DNA of 64,000 bases from Luzula sylvatica. Taxonomy: Eukaryota; Streptophyta; Magnoliopsida; Poales; Juncaceae. This document shows positions 11,141 to 21,800 of the stretch, piece after piece. The notes under the pieces were generated by a model. It ran no database searches, was not told the origin of the DNA, and was given only the letters and a program-made list of their open reading frames with translations. How positions within the stretch are numbered: position 1 is the stretch's first letter; each line of letters starts with the position of its first letter. Location: positions 24,898,356-24,962,355 of the forward strand of contig OX326956.1 of assembly GCA_946800325.1 (NCBI GenBank). Reading direction: 5' to 3'. A program made the translations under genes and the position numbers.

Positions 11141-12928
11141 TGAAGGAATAATGCCCTAGGCTGAATGAAATAATGCCCTGGGCTGAACTAAATAATACCC
11201 TAGGCTAAACTGTTTAGCTTGTATGTAAACAAAGGATAGTTATTATTTATGTGTTGTTAATCTAATATTTTAATATTGAATTAAAGTTTCATTTAATACG
11301 TGTACAGGTTATTTAACATATTTAGGAATATGTGAATAAGCCTTGAATTGTATCACTAGTTTATACATCATCATAATATGTGATTATGATAGTAAAACTG
11401 TATCAATGAACGTAATACGATTCTAAATGTCCCTGGTCATATATATGATGTATATAGAGATATACATGTCTAAGGAAATAGAATATATATGTACACCAGT
11501 ATATTCGCATATGAGATGATTATGTTTTACTGATCATGGACATGGAATACATAGAGATGTAGTGATGTCAAATATGGAATATAGATATGTATTAGAGACT
11601 ACATATTGGACTGACCAACTTATGAGAATATACATGGTTATTGTCATTATATATATTCTCATAAACAAATAGAATTTTAGTTCTTTGACCTGAGGTTATC
11701 ATTAGATTTCTCACCTGTGAATTGTGATACTTAGATATGTTTCTTTGTTATCTTTAACCGGGTAATCAAGATCATCATTGGGTATTACATGAAGCATGTT
11801 GGAGGATGTGAATAACCAAGATGGAAGTTGTTCCTTTCATGATTGAAAGAGATATCTCTCAGGGCCCCCTGATGAATTAGGATTGAAGGAAATGCGTGGC
11901 CACGCTCAATAAGATTAACATGTGTTGTTAACACTAATTGAACATTCAATCTAATTCTATATCGGGAAAGAGTTAAGTTGATTTAGAAAGGATGACATTT
12001 GACCATGTCTTTGATCAACAGATATCGAATGAACAAGAGAGCTAGAAATTTGTCTATTTGATAAATAGGTTATGATCACAAATCATTTATTTAATTTGGG
12101 TAGTCATAATGCCTTGCTAGAGGCCAACTATGATTTGCATATTTAAATAGAGATTTAATATGCTGCCAACTTTAAATAAACCTATAGGGTCACACACAAA
12201 GACAAGTTAGGACTGGACACAGAAAATCAGGAAAGTAGATATTATTCAGTTTGAATCAGGATGTTATTCTGATTTTGAATCAGGATATTATTCTGTTCGA
12301 AAGTGGATATTATTCTGTTCGAACGAGGATATTATTCTGTTCGAATAGAAGGTGTAAAGCATTAAATGAATGCTACATGCATGTATGGGTGCATGACATT
12401 AATGCTCTGGATATCATTCATTGGATGAAAGATATTAGGTGGGAAAGAATAGTTTTTTCCCCACTCGATGAAAAACACACACCAAGACTTCTTGAAAGAA
12501 AGAAGAAGAAAGATTCACTCATTTTTTTTCTAGAACAGATTTTTGACTAAAAGAAAAGAGTTTTCTTGGAGAGTCAAAAAGAAGAGAAAAAGGTTTTCTC
12601 AGTGAAAAGAAAAGAGTGAAGCTTGGCTGAATTTCTTTGTGAAAGAAAAGAGAAGCAAGCAGATTTTCTGAAGGGAGGAAGGATCCGACTAGCATCGGAG
12701 GTCTTCACATCCAGCCTATACGAGTCGCGTGTGGATACCGATAGAGGGTAGTGCCGGTTCGAGCACACCAACGTGATCTCAGGAAGCTTCCTTCAACCAG
12801 ATTTGAACTAAATCTGAGGTGAAAATTTTGAAACTCTTCCTTCGTATCTAATTAGCGATACACAGATCCATGGCTTAAGGGGTTCGGGTAAATTCCGCCG
12901 AGCAATATGATTGCGCGAACCCCCAACA
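11141..12928 (+). repeat. Copia-1b 5' LTR
   Basis: 1788 bp, TGAAGGAATAATG...CCCCCAACA. Begins with a triplicated TGCCCTAGGCTGAA-like unit. Contains AGAGATATCTCT (11848-11859), GCGTGGCCACGC (11894-11905) and four ~22-bp repeats GGATATTATTCTGTTCGAA (about 12262-12345) that may act as enhancer or RNA structure. Confidence 0.97.
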
Positions 12929-12929
12929 G

Positions 12930-12941
12930 TGGTATCAGAGC
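12930..12941 (+). promoter_or_regulatory. Primer binding site, initiator-Met type (Copia-1b)
   Basis: TGGTATCAGAGC, one base after the 5' LTR; complementary to the 3' end of initiator tRNA-Met. Confidence 0.96.
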
Positions 12942-13029
12942 CACGTGTATCGTTTATTAGATCGATTTAGTATATTAGATGTACTAGTTTAGAGTTTCTG
13001 AGAATTATAAAACTACATATGTATTTTGA

Positions 13030-13350
13030 TTGATATTATGCATAAGAAGGTGCACTGTCTCGAGCAGGATATTATTGCATGAGATGCAAGATGTTATTCT
13101 GTTTGAACGAGGATATTATTCTGTTCAAACAGAAATGTACGCTGTCTCACGCTGAGATTTACTGCATAAGATGCAGGATATTATTGCATGAGATGCAGGA
13201 TATTATTTCATGAGATACCGGATATTATTGTCTGTTTGAACGAAGATATTATTCTGTTCAAGCAGAAGGTGCACTGTCTCACGCTGAGATTTATTGCATA
13301 AGATGCAGGATATTATTGCATAAGATGCAGGATATTATTCTGGTCGCACG
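13030..13350 (+). repeat. Leader palindromic repeats (Copia-1b)
   Basis: Ten or so GGATATTATT units alternating with inverted pairs: GCATGAGATGC, GCATAAGATGC, CTGTTCAAACAG and the GTGCACTGTCTCACGCTGAGA block. Located between primer site and gag, where packaging and dimerisation signals usually lie. One block of 36 bp is extra relative to Copia-1a. Confidence 0.85.
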
Positions 13351-13600
13351 TGGAGATTATTGCATATGTATTAGTCGAAATGTATGTATGTATTTTATAA
13401 TTCAACGATATATGATATAGCATGGGCCAAAAACTTTGTGTTGTGATTGAATGATGTGATTGTATGTATGTTGTGCATGTTGTAAATTTGATTTATGGCT
13501 AAAGGCAACCAGTAAGTTGTCCAAATTGTAATTTTATTTTATTAAGGCAACCGGTGAGTTGTCCAAGTTGTAAAATAAATAAGGTTGTAAATTAAAGAAG

Positions 13601-13792
13601 ATGAAGGAGTTCATCGCCTCAACCGATTACATGGTGAAGGAGTTCATCAGGACAACCAATCACAAGATGAAGGAGTTCATCACCACAACCTATCACATGA
13701 TGAAGAAGCTAATCGCCATAACCGATCACATGATGAAGGAGTTCATCACCACGTCCATTGTTGTAATGAAGGAGTTCATTATAAGTAATTAA
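13601..13792 (+). repeat. Leader 33-bp repeat array with 63-codon ORF
   Basis: Open frame of 63 codons made of an 11-codon unit (consensus Met-Lys-Glu-Phe-Ile-x-Thr-x-x-x-Met) repeated about 5.7 times. Each unit contains GATGAAGGAGTTCATC, an interrupted palindrome with 6-base arms. It lies 680 bp upstream of gag in the 5' leader. No match to a known protein is recognised. It could be a translated upstream ORF, but an RNA or DNA structural repeat that happens to stay in frame is equally possible. Confidence 0.7.
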
Positions 13793-14474
13793 TTAGGGAT
13801 CTTTATAGTGGCTTATAAAGATCATGGCCATGCTATGTCATTAAATTAATTATTCTGTGATGTGTGATGTGATATGCTTTTGCATGTGATAAATAAATTA
13901 GAAATCCCTCTATTAATTATTAAGTTGAGAAAATGCCTCCCATATTCTGAAATTCTCAGGGCCTTTATATCACTCACATGGGTCATGCCAAAGCTGGGTG
14001 TGTGAGCTTATATAGTTGGCAGGAGAATATGCATTGATTAATTACCGACATAGGTCATGCCAAAGCTGGGTGTGTTGGTAGATTAATTGGATGAAAATCA
14101 GTTATGGTTAGTACTTAACTAAGTAGCAAGTCGGACTTGAACTTAGGGCATAAGATGAGATATGTACACACATGGATTTTTGAGTTAGACTCATAAACCC
14201 CTGATCTCATAAATGATCTCAAGAGTTGCATGGAGATGCAATTGGATTTGATCCTACCTAAATAACAGAATTCTGAGACGAGCCAAAGCCGATTAGGATT
14301 TTGCGAAATATGGATCTTGAGCCACTATGGTACATGTAGTTGGAATGTATCCGAACCAACACAGTGAGGGTTGTTGATTTGATAAAAATAGTGGGAGTAT
14401 TTTAAATGAACTAAAACATAAATGTTATCATCTATAAAAGTATTAATTTTGCACATTTTATTCCATGTAGAAAA
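13793..14474 (+). other. Copia-1b leader, gag-proximal part
   Basis: No coding frame. Contains a duplicated GTCATGCCAAAGCTGGGTGTGT motif (13983 and 14052) spaced by 69 bp. Equivalent leader motifs, CGACTTTGGCCTGAACC, occur in the relic at 42920-43010, so this is a conserved leader element of the copia group here. Confidence 0.7.
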
Positions 14475-17400
14475 ATGTCCTCAAACAGTTTAAATTTGCG
14501 ATCTCTCCTTGAGAAGGAGAAGTTGAATGGTAAAAACTTTCTGGATTGGGAGCGAAATCTAAGAATTGTTCTTAGGGCTGAACATAAGGGTTATGTTCTT
14601 GATGAGCCTCTCCCAACTGAAGAACCACCAGCAGATGCTGACCAAGTGGACCAAGAATACTATGAAAAGTTCATAGATGATGATGTTGAAATAACCTGTC
14701 TCATGTTGGCAACTATGTCATCGGATCTTCAAAAGCAGTTTGTAGATTCGCATGCATATGTTATGCACAAACAGCTCAAGGAAATGTTCCAAGAGCAAGC
14801 CAGACTTGAGAGGTTTAACACTCACAAGGCGTTGTTCAACTGTAAAATGGTCTCGGGTACATCTGTGAGTGCACATGTTTTAAAGATGAAAGGTTATGTT
14901 GATAACCTAGAGAAACTGGGTGCGAAAGTCAGCCATGAGATGGAAACTGACTTGATTCTTGAGTCTTTGACTCCGAATTTCGCACAGTTTGTTTCTAACT
15001 ACAACATGCACTCTATGGATAAAACAATACCGGAATTACATGGTATGCTCAAGAATTTTGAGGCTACCAATAGGTCCGGAGACTTCAAGGCATCAAATGT
15101 CAACGAAGTTCTGATGGTTCAAAAGGGAAAGTTCAAGAAGAAGTTCAAAGGCAAGAACAAAGGTAAGGGCAAGATGTTGCCCAAACCAAAGATCAAGAAA
15201 TCTGAACCGACCACTTGTTTCCATTGCCATAAAGATGGCCATTGGAAAAGGAACTGCCCTCTTTACTTAGAAGAAGTGAAGAAGAAGAAAGCAGTTTCGG
15301 CAAGTGCCTCAGGTATTGATGTTAACTTATCTACTTTGTCAAATTGGGTATTAGATACCGGATGTGGCACTCACATTTGTAAAAATGTGCAGGGACTACA
15401 AAGTAGAAGGAAATTAGCTAAAGGTGAAATGGACCTACGTGTGGGAAATGGAGCAAGAGTTGCTGCTTTAGCCGTAGGAAATTACCATTTAACTTTACCT
15501 AATGGATTTGTATTAGAACTAAACAATTGTTGTTTTGTACCTGGTATGAACAGGAATATTATTTCTATTTCAAGACTAGCTTTGGATGGTTACAAATTTA
15601 TTATAGAAGATAATAATTGTACTATCCGTAAAGGAGAAATTTTCTATGGAAATGTTTCATTAGAAAATGGTCTCTATGTGCTAGATCTGAATAATCACAA
15701 ATCCATATTTAATATCAATACCGAAAGGATAATGTCTCATGTTGATAATCAGACCTACTTTTGGCATTGTCGTTTAGGCCATATAAATGAGAAACGCATT
15801 TTTAAACTCCATACCGATGGACTTTTAAACTCATTTGATATGAGATCATATGAGACATGTGAGTCTTGTTTATTAGGCAAAATGACTAAGAAACCTTTCT
15901 CAAATGTTGGTGAAAGATCCAATGAGTTGTTGGAGCTCGTACATACTGATGTATGTGGCCCAATGAGCATGGAAGCCAGAGGAGGTTATAGATACTTCAT
16001 TACATTCACTGATGACTATAGTAGATATGGTTTTGTCTACTTGATGAGACAAAAGTCAGAATCGTTTGAAAGGTTCAAAGATTTTAAGAATGAAGTAGAG
16101 AATCAACTAGGCAAGAGAATAAAGTCCATTCGATCTGATCGAGGTGGTGAATATTTGAGCCAAGATTTTGATGACTATCTAAGAGATTGTGGAATTGTTT
16201 CACAATTAACTCCACCCGGTACACCTCAATGGAATGGTGTTTCCGAGAGGAGAAATCGTACCTTGTTGGACATGGTTCGATCAATGATGAGTCAGACAGA
16301 TCTCCCGAAATCGTTTTGGGGTTATGCCATTGAAACAGCCGCATTCATACTGAATAGAATTCCATCTAAATCCGTAGAAAAGACTCCATATGAGATATGG
16401 AGAGGAAGAACTCCGAGTTTGTCTTTTCTGAAGATTTGGGGTTGCGAGGCATATGTTAAACGCATGATGTCAGATAAGCTTGGACCCAAATCGGATAAAT
16501 GTTTGTTCGTGGGATATCCTAAGGAAACTAAAGGGTATTACTTTTACATCCCCTCAGAAAATAAGATTTTCATAGCTAGAAATGGAGTCTTCTTAGAGAA
16601 GGAGTTCATTTCCAAGAGAGCTAGTGGGAGTAAGGTTGATCTTGAAGAAGTTCAAGATTCCCAAACTGAAAATGAACATGAGATGGAAAATATTTCGGGT
16701 TCACCAAATGTTGGAGAATCAGAAAATGTTACACAAGAACCACCTCGTAGATCTAGTAGGAATCGTCAAGAGCCCGAGAGATATGGATTTCTCGTGACTA
16801 ATGATGATGATGTGTTGGCCATGGATGATGAACCAACATCCTACGTAGAGGCTATGATGAGTGAAGATTCACAGAAATGGCAAGAAGCCATGAATGTCGA
16901 GATACAATCCATGTATGACAATCAAGTTTGGAACTTGATTGATCCACCTGAAGGATTAAAAACCATTGGGTGTAAGTGGGTTTTCAAGAAGAAAACTGAC
17001 ATGGATGGTAAGGTGCATACTTACAAAGCACGGCTTGTGGCGAAAGGTTTCAAGCAAACTCATGGTATAGACTATGATGAAACGTTTTCGCCCGTGGCCA
17101 TGCTTAAGTCTATAAGAATTCTACTTGCCATAGCCGCATATTATGACTATGAAATATGGCAAATGGATGTCAAAACTGCTTTCCTTAACGGGAACTTGAA
17201 CGAGGATGTATACATGATACAACCCGAGGGTTTTGTCGATCCAAAGAATTCTAAGAAAGTATGCAAGCTTCAAAAGTCTATTTATGGTTTGAAGCAAGCA
17301 TCTCGAAGTTGGAATCTTCGTTTTGATGAAGTAATCAAGGATTATGGTTTCATCAAGAATGTGGAAGAAGCTTGTGTATACAAGAAATTCAGTGGGAGTG

Positions 17401-18413
17401 CACATGTATTCTTAGTTCTTTATGTGGATGACATATTGCTCATTGGTAATGATATACCTATGCTCTTAAGTGTTAAGAAATATTTGGGGAATCAATTTTC
17501 AATGAAAGACCTAGGAGAAGCAGCTTATATATTAGGCGTAAAGATCTATAGAGATAGATCAAGGAAGCTTCTAGGTCTGAGTCAAAGTACATACATTGAC
17601 AAGGTATTGAAGAGGTTCAATATGCAAGATTCCAAGAGAGGATCCTTGCCAATGTCGCATGGTATCTCGTTAGATAAATCTCAATGTCCGACATCGAGAG
17701 ATGAACGAGAACGCATGAATAGAGTACCATATGCTTCTGCAATTGGATCTATTATGTATGCGATGATATGTACTAGACCAGATGTGTCATATGCATTAAG
17801 TGTAACAAGCAGATACCAATCAGATCCAGGTGAGAGTCACTGGATAGCAGTAAAGAATATTCTTAAGTACTTGAGAAGGACTAAAGATGTATTCTTAATC
17901 TATGGAGGTTTGGAAAGTGAGCTGGTGATAAAGGGTTATACCGATGCTAGCTTTCAAACCTGCATAGATGATTTTAGATCGCAAAGTGGTTATGTATTCT
18001 GTTTGAACGGAGGAGCAGTTGTTTGGAAAAGTTCCAAACAGCAAACTGTCGTAGATTCTACAACGGAAGCGGAGTATATAGCAGCTTCAGAAGCAGCTAA
18101 GGAAGCTGTTTGGATCAAGAAATTTGTGGCAGAACTAGGTGTAGTTCCAAGTGTGTTGGACCCTGTGACTCTCTTTTGTGATAACAATGGAGCAATTGCG
18201 CAATCTAGGGAGCCAAGGTCACACCATAGATCCAAACACATACTTCGGCGTTTTCATCTAATTCGAGAGATAATAGAGAGAGGAGACGTGAATGTGTGCA
18301 AAATTCCAACTGATGATAATATAGCTGATCCGTTTACTAAGCCGCTCTCGATAGCGAAACATGATCGTCATGCTAGAGCTATTGGTTTGGATTACCTCAG
18401 AGAGGAGAGTTGA
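14475..18413 (+). CDS. gag-pol: Ty1-copia gag-pol polyprotein, intact
   Basis: 1312 residues in one frame, the normal arrangement and size for plant copia. Gag N-terminal region at 1-220 (starting Met-Ser-Ser-Asn, with LNGKNFLDW), basic Lys/Gly-rich stretch 220-240, CCHC zinc knuckle from Cys248. Aspartic protease motif Asp294-Thr295-Gly296. GAG-pre-integrase His/Cys finger about 430-480. Integrase triad Asp492, Asp555, Glu591 with the D-35-E spacing. Reverse transcriptase with Tyr-Val-Asp-Asp at about 982-985. RNase H with its first Asp at 1157, then TEAEY and FCDNN motifs. Order protease-integrase-RT-RNase H defines Ty1-copia. It would make gag particles, cDNA and the integration complex. 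The ATG at 14475 follows a clean leader and matches the relics' Met-Ser/Thr-Ser-Asn starts. All catalytic motifs are present. Confidence 0.98.
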   Translation: MSSNSLNLRSLLEKEKLNGKNFLDWERNLRIVLRAEHKGYVLDEPLPTEEPPADADQVDQEYYEKFIDDDVEITCLMLATMSSDLQKQFVDSHAYVMHKQLKEMFQEQARLERFNTHKALFNCKMVSGTSVSAHVLKMKGYVDNLEKLGAKVSHEMETDLILESLTPNFAQFVSNYNMHSMDKTIPELHGMLKNFEATNRSGDFKASNVNEVLMVQKGKFKKKFKGKNKGKGKMLPKPKIKKSEPTTCFHCHKDGHWKRNCPLYLEEVKKKKAVSASASGIDVNLSTLSNWVLDTGCGTHICKNVQGLQSRRKLAKGEMDLRVGNGARVAALAVGNYHLTLPNGFVLELNNCCFVPGMNRNIISISRLALDGYKFIIEDNNCTIRKGEIFYGNVSLENGLYVLDLNNHKSIFNINTERIMSHVDNQTYFWHCRLGHINEKRIFKLHTDGLLNSFDMRSYETCESCLLGKMTKKPFSNVGERSNELLELVHTDVCGPMSMEARGGYRYFITFTDDYSRYGFVYLMRQKSESFERFKDFKNEVENQLGKRIKSIRSDRGGEYLSQDFDDYLRDCGIVSQLTPPGTPQWNGVSERRNRTLLDMVRSMMSQTDLPKSFWGYAIETAAFILNRIPSKSVEKTPYEIWRGRTPSLSFLKIWGCEAYVKRMMSDKLGPKSDKCLFVGYPKETKGYYFYIPSENKIFIARNGVFLEKEFISKRASGSKVDLEEVQDSQTENEHEMENISGSPNVGESENVTQEPPRRSSRNRQEPERYGFLVTNDDDVLAMDDEPTSYVEAMMSEDSQKWQEAMNVEIQSMYDNQVWNLIDPPEGLKTIGCKWVFKKKTDMDGKVHTYKARLVAKGFKQTHGIDYDETFSPVAMLKSIRILLAIAAYYDYEIWQMDVKTAFLNGNLNEDVYMIQPEGFVDPKNSKKVCKLQKSIYGLKQASRSWNLRFDEVIKDYGFIKNVEEACVYKKFSGSAHVFLVLYVDDILLIGNDIPMLLSVKKYLGNQFSMKDLGEAAYILGVKIYRDRSRKLLGLSQSTYIDKVLKRFNMQDSKRGSLPMSHGISLDKSQCPTSRDERERMNRVPYASAIGSIMYAMICTRPDVSYALSVTSRYQSDPGESHWIAVKNILKYLRRTKDVFLIYGGLESELVIKGYTDASFQTCIDDFRSQSGYVFCLNGGAVVWKSSKQQTVVDSTTEAEYIAASEAAKEAVWIKKFVAELGVVPSVLDPVTLFCDNNGAIAQSREPRSHHRSKHILRRFHLIREIIERGDVNVCKIPTDDNIADPFTKPLSIAKHDRHARAIGLDYLREES

Positions 18414-18446
18414 GTGTGTATTATTATTATCAGTTCACCCTAGTGC

Positions 18447-18457
18447 AAGTGGGAGAC
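18447..18457 (+). promoter_or_regulatory. Polypurine tract of Copia-1b
   Basis: AAGTGGGAGAC directly before the 3' LTR; primes plus-strand DNA synthesis in LTR elements. The same AGTGGGAGAC precedes the LTRs at 52504 and (minus strand) 31566. Confidence 0.9.
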
Positions 18458-20245
18458 TGAAGGAATAATGCCCTAGGCTGAATGAAATAATGCCCTGGGC
18501 TGAACTAAATAATACCCTAGGCTAAACTGTTTAGCTTGTATGTAAACAAAGGATAGTTATTATTTATGTGTTGTTAATCTAATATTTTAATATTGAATTA
18601 AAGTTTCATTTAATACGTGTACAGGTTATTTAACATATTTAGGAATATGTGAATAAGCCTTGAATTGTATCACTAGTTTATACATCATCATAATATGTGA
18701 TTATGATAGTAAAACTGTATCAATGAACGTAATACGATTCTAAATGTCCCTGGTCATATATATGATGTATATAGAGATATACATGTCTAAGGAAATAGAA
18801 TATATATGTACACCAGTATATTCGCATATGAGATGATTATGTTTTACTGATCATGGACATGGAATACATAGAGATGTAGTGATGTCAAATATGGAATATA
18901 GATATGTATTAGAGACTACATATTGGACTGACCAACTTATGAGAATATACATGGTTATTGTCATTATATATATTCTCATAAACAAATAGAATTTTAGTTC
19001 TTTGACCTGAGGTTATCATTAGATTTCTCACCTGTGAATTGTGATACTTAGATATGTTTCTTTGTTATCTTTAACCGGGTAATCAAGATCATCATTGGGT
19101 ATTACATGAAGCATGTTGGAGGATGTGAATAACCAAGATGGAAGTTGTTCCTTTCATGATTGAAAGAGATATCTCTCAGGGCCCCCTGATGAATTAGGAT
19201 TGAAGGAAATGCGTGGCCACGCTCAATAAGATTAACATGTGTTGTTAATACTAATTGAACATTCAATCTAATTCTATATCGGGAAAGAGTTAAGTTGATT
19301 TAGAAAGGATGACATTTGACCATGTCTTTGATCAACAGATATCGAATGAACAAGAGAGCTAGAAATTTGTCTATTTGATAAATAGGTTATGATCACAAAT
19401 CATTTATTTAATTTGGGTAGTCATAATGCCTTGCTAGAGGCCAACTATGATTTGCATATTTAAATAGAGATTTAATATGCTGCCAACTTTAAATAAACCT
19501 ATAGGGTCACACACAAAGACAAGTTAGGACTGGACACAGAAAATCAGGAAAGTAGATATTATTCAGTTTGAATCAGGATGTTATTCTGATTTTGAATCAG
19601 GATATTATTCTGTTCGAAAGTGGATATTATTCTGTTCGAACGAGGATATTATTCTGTTCGAATAGAAGGTGTAAAGCATTAAATGAATGCTACATGCATG
19701 TATGGGTGCATGACATTAATGCTCTGGATATCATTCATTGGATGAAAGATATTAGGTGGGAAAGAATAGTTTTTTCCCCACTCGATGAAAAACACACACC
19801 AAGACTTCTTGAAAGAAAGAAGAAGAAAGATTCACTCATTTTTTTTCTAGAACAGATTTTTGACTAAAAGAAAAGAGTTTTCTTGGAGAGTCAAAAAGAA
19901 GAGAAAAAGGTTTTCTCAGTGAAAAGAAAAGAGTGAAGCTTGGCTGAATTTCTTTGTGAAAGAAAAGAGAAGCAAGCAGATTTTCTGAAGGGAGGAAGGA
20001 TCCGACTAGCATCGGAGGTCTTCACATCCAGCCTATACGAGTCGCGTGTGGATACCGATAGAGGGTAGTGCCGGTTCGAGCACACCAACGTGATCTCAGG
20101 AAGCTTCCTTCAACCAGATTTGAACTAAATCTGAGGTGAAAATTTTGAAACTCTTCCTTCGTATCTAATTAGCGATACACAGATCCATGGCTTAAGGGGT
20201 TCGGGTAAATTCCGCCGAGCAATATGATTGCGCGAACCCCCAACA
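18458..20245 (+). repeat. Copia-1b 3' LTR
   Basis: 1788 bp, same length as the 5' LTR with one substitution noticed. Palindromes at 19165-19176 (AGAGATATCTCT) and 19211-19222 (GCGTGGCCACGC). Followed by the right duplication GATCC. Confidence 0.97.
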
Positions 20246-20950
20246 GATCCGTCATGACGGAGCTGCATCATGACGGACAAGTTGGTCCGTCATGACGGAG
20301 CGGAAAAGTAACAACTAATACAGTAAATGTGATACGTCCGTTGTGATGGACTATGGTGCGTCATGACGGACAGTAGTCCGAATTCCGGAATGACAGTTTT
20401 GTTAAAGATACTCATTAATGGGGTGTTTTAATATAAGATCAAGAGTTGATCTTCTTCTCTCTCTGGTTCATTCTACACAGAAAATAGACTTGTTAGACAA
20501 GCAAAAGGAGAGACAAAAACACCATTAGAGGTTGTAAGATCCAGAGTAAATTTACGGCATTTTTCGGGGAATCGTGCGCAACCAAGAGACGTTAGCTCGC
20601 GGTGGATACGGATAGAGAGATCTCGACTGAGGTCTTTCGTTGTGATCATACATGAGCATGTTCGAGGGAGATCGAAGGGCAAACCGGATAGCAATCCGGT
20701 TGTATTCGATAAATCTGAAGCTTCGAGCAAGGTATCGAATCGTGCGGGCGGGGAATGCACGTGTTACCGGAATCGGAGCAAGCAACCACTACGCATGAAT
20801 CAACCCGTCTCTGTGATCGTTTCACATGGTATGGTTCTATGTATATAATAGTTATATTCGTAGTTGCATGTAGTTTAGGATTCGTACTTTTGGGTCGGCG
20901 ACATGGTCCTCGGGATCGGGTCGGACCAGCCCTCGACGCTGGTACCCAAC
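20246..20950 (+). repeat. L3 copia LTR, right part
   Basis: Continues 11111-11140 after Copia-1b. Carries clustered CCGTCATGACGG palindromes (20250, 20285, 20360). Its middle (20405-20560) matches the reverse complement of 31046-31230, so it belongs to the same LTR family as the Copia-4 LTR. Ends with GGTACCCAACA at 20950, then ATATC, the presumed target duplication of its host Copia-3. The left end lies beyond the window because CACTA-1 and both Copia-1 copies landed in it. Frames at 20473-21030 are not conserved genes. Confidence 0.8.
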
Positions 20951-21800
20951 AATATCCGTTAATAAGAAGGCATGGTGATAGTCATCCATATAAATTGATT
21001 AACAACACTTATTCCCCGATTCCGAATTGAGTTTAACAAATTTCAATCGATATTAACCGTTAATATCATTGACCGTGGCCACAGTTTTCGTTAATCAACT
21101 CATCGAGCGGGGGCCTAAGAGATAGCTCTTCCTGTCGGAATAAACAATTCATATCTTGGAGACTCATATTGAATTCCGTGTTTCGGACAATACCCAATGA
21201 AGACCGTTTTAGCCTTTTTTTTACGGAAGGCGTAAGATCATATCAAAGCATTGTGTTACGCACGTAACACAATCAATGGTCTCCTCAAGTATAAAGAACC
21301 TAATACCCTACTCGTTGCGAGTCCATCCAAAATGACTAAACCATATCATGCTCTCGTAGCTTTGGTCATATCCAATATATGTCATCTAGCATATATCTAC
21401 GTTCCCGATTCGACAAGCACCTTGTCCCATGATTAGCAAAACATAATCATCTGCCCGGCTAACGTACTAGTGTACGCGTTCAGTCTATTATCAGATAATA
21501 GAAATGCTTCTCTCTAAAGAAAACTGACCCGCAACTAGGGATGATTTAGAAATGAAACTTTAAGTCTGACGGTTTCGCTGCACATAATCATGTATTATGC
21601 CGACGTCCACACAAGCTCAAATCAGGGTTCATGTAATCATATTACACAACCCGCACACGATTTTCATATAAGATAAATGCAAATGAAAATTATTAAAATC
21701 TCGAAATTGCATTAATATAAGATAAGTTTGTGGTGATACAACGTTTACTACTACTATTCGACTAATCTCGTCCTACGAAACTATTGTTTATATAGCTAAC
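20951..21800 (-). other. Copia-3 3' internal region
   Basis: Non-coding. The reverse complement aligns by eye with 51960-52210 of Copia-2 (AACGGTCTTCATTGGGTATTGTCCG, then GAAGAGCTATCTCTTAGGCC). Contains GTGGCCAC at 21075-21082, part of the conserved palindrome module described in the findings. Confidence 0.8.

Larger units (their letters stand above)
11141..20245 (+). mobile_element. Copia-1b, complete Ty1-copia retrotransposon
   Basis: 9105 bp: 5' LTR 11141-12928, primer site 12930-12941, leader to 14474, one gag-pol frame 14475-18413, polypurine tract 18447-18457, 3' LTR 18458-20245. Flanked by the perfect 5-bp duplication GATCC (11136-11140 and 20246-20250). The LTRs have equal length and I noticed one difference (C at about 11932, T in the 3' copy), so the insertion is very recent. 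It looks fully autonomous. It lies inside the L3 LTR, 30 bp from CACTA-1. Confidence 0.98.

Noticed and set aside
1..20245. Inverted Copia-1 pair as a single segmental duplication
   Set aside because: The copies have different target sites and leader unit numbers, and Copia-1b has its own complete LTR pair and duplication.
20473..21030. Overlapping frames in the L3 LTR
   Set aside because: They cross the LTR end and are not conserved in the related LTR at 29710-31566.
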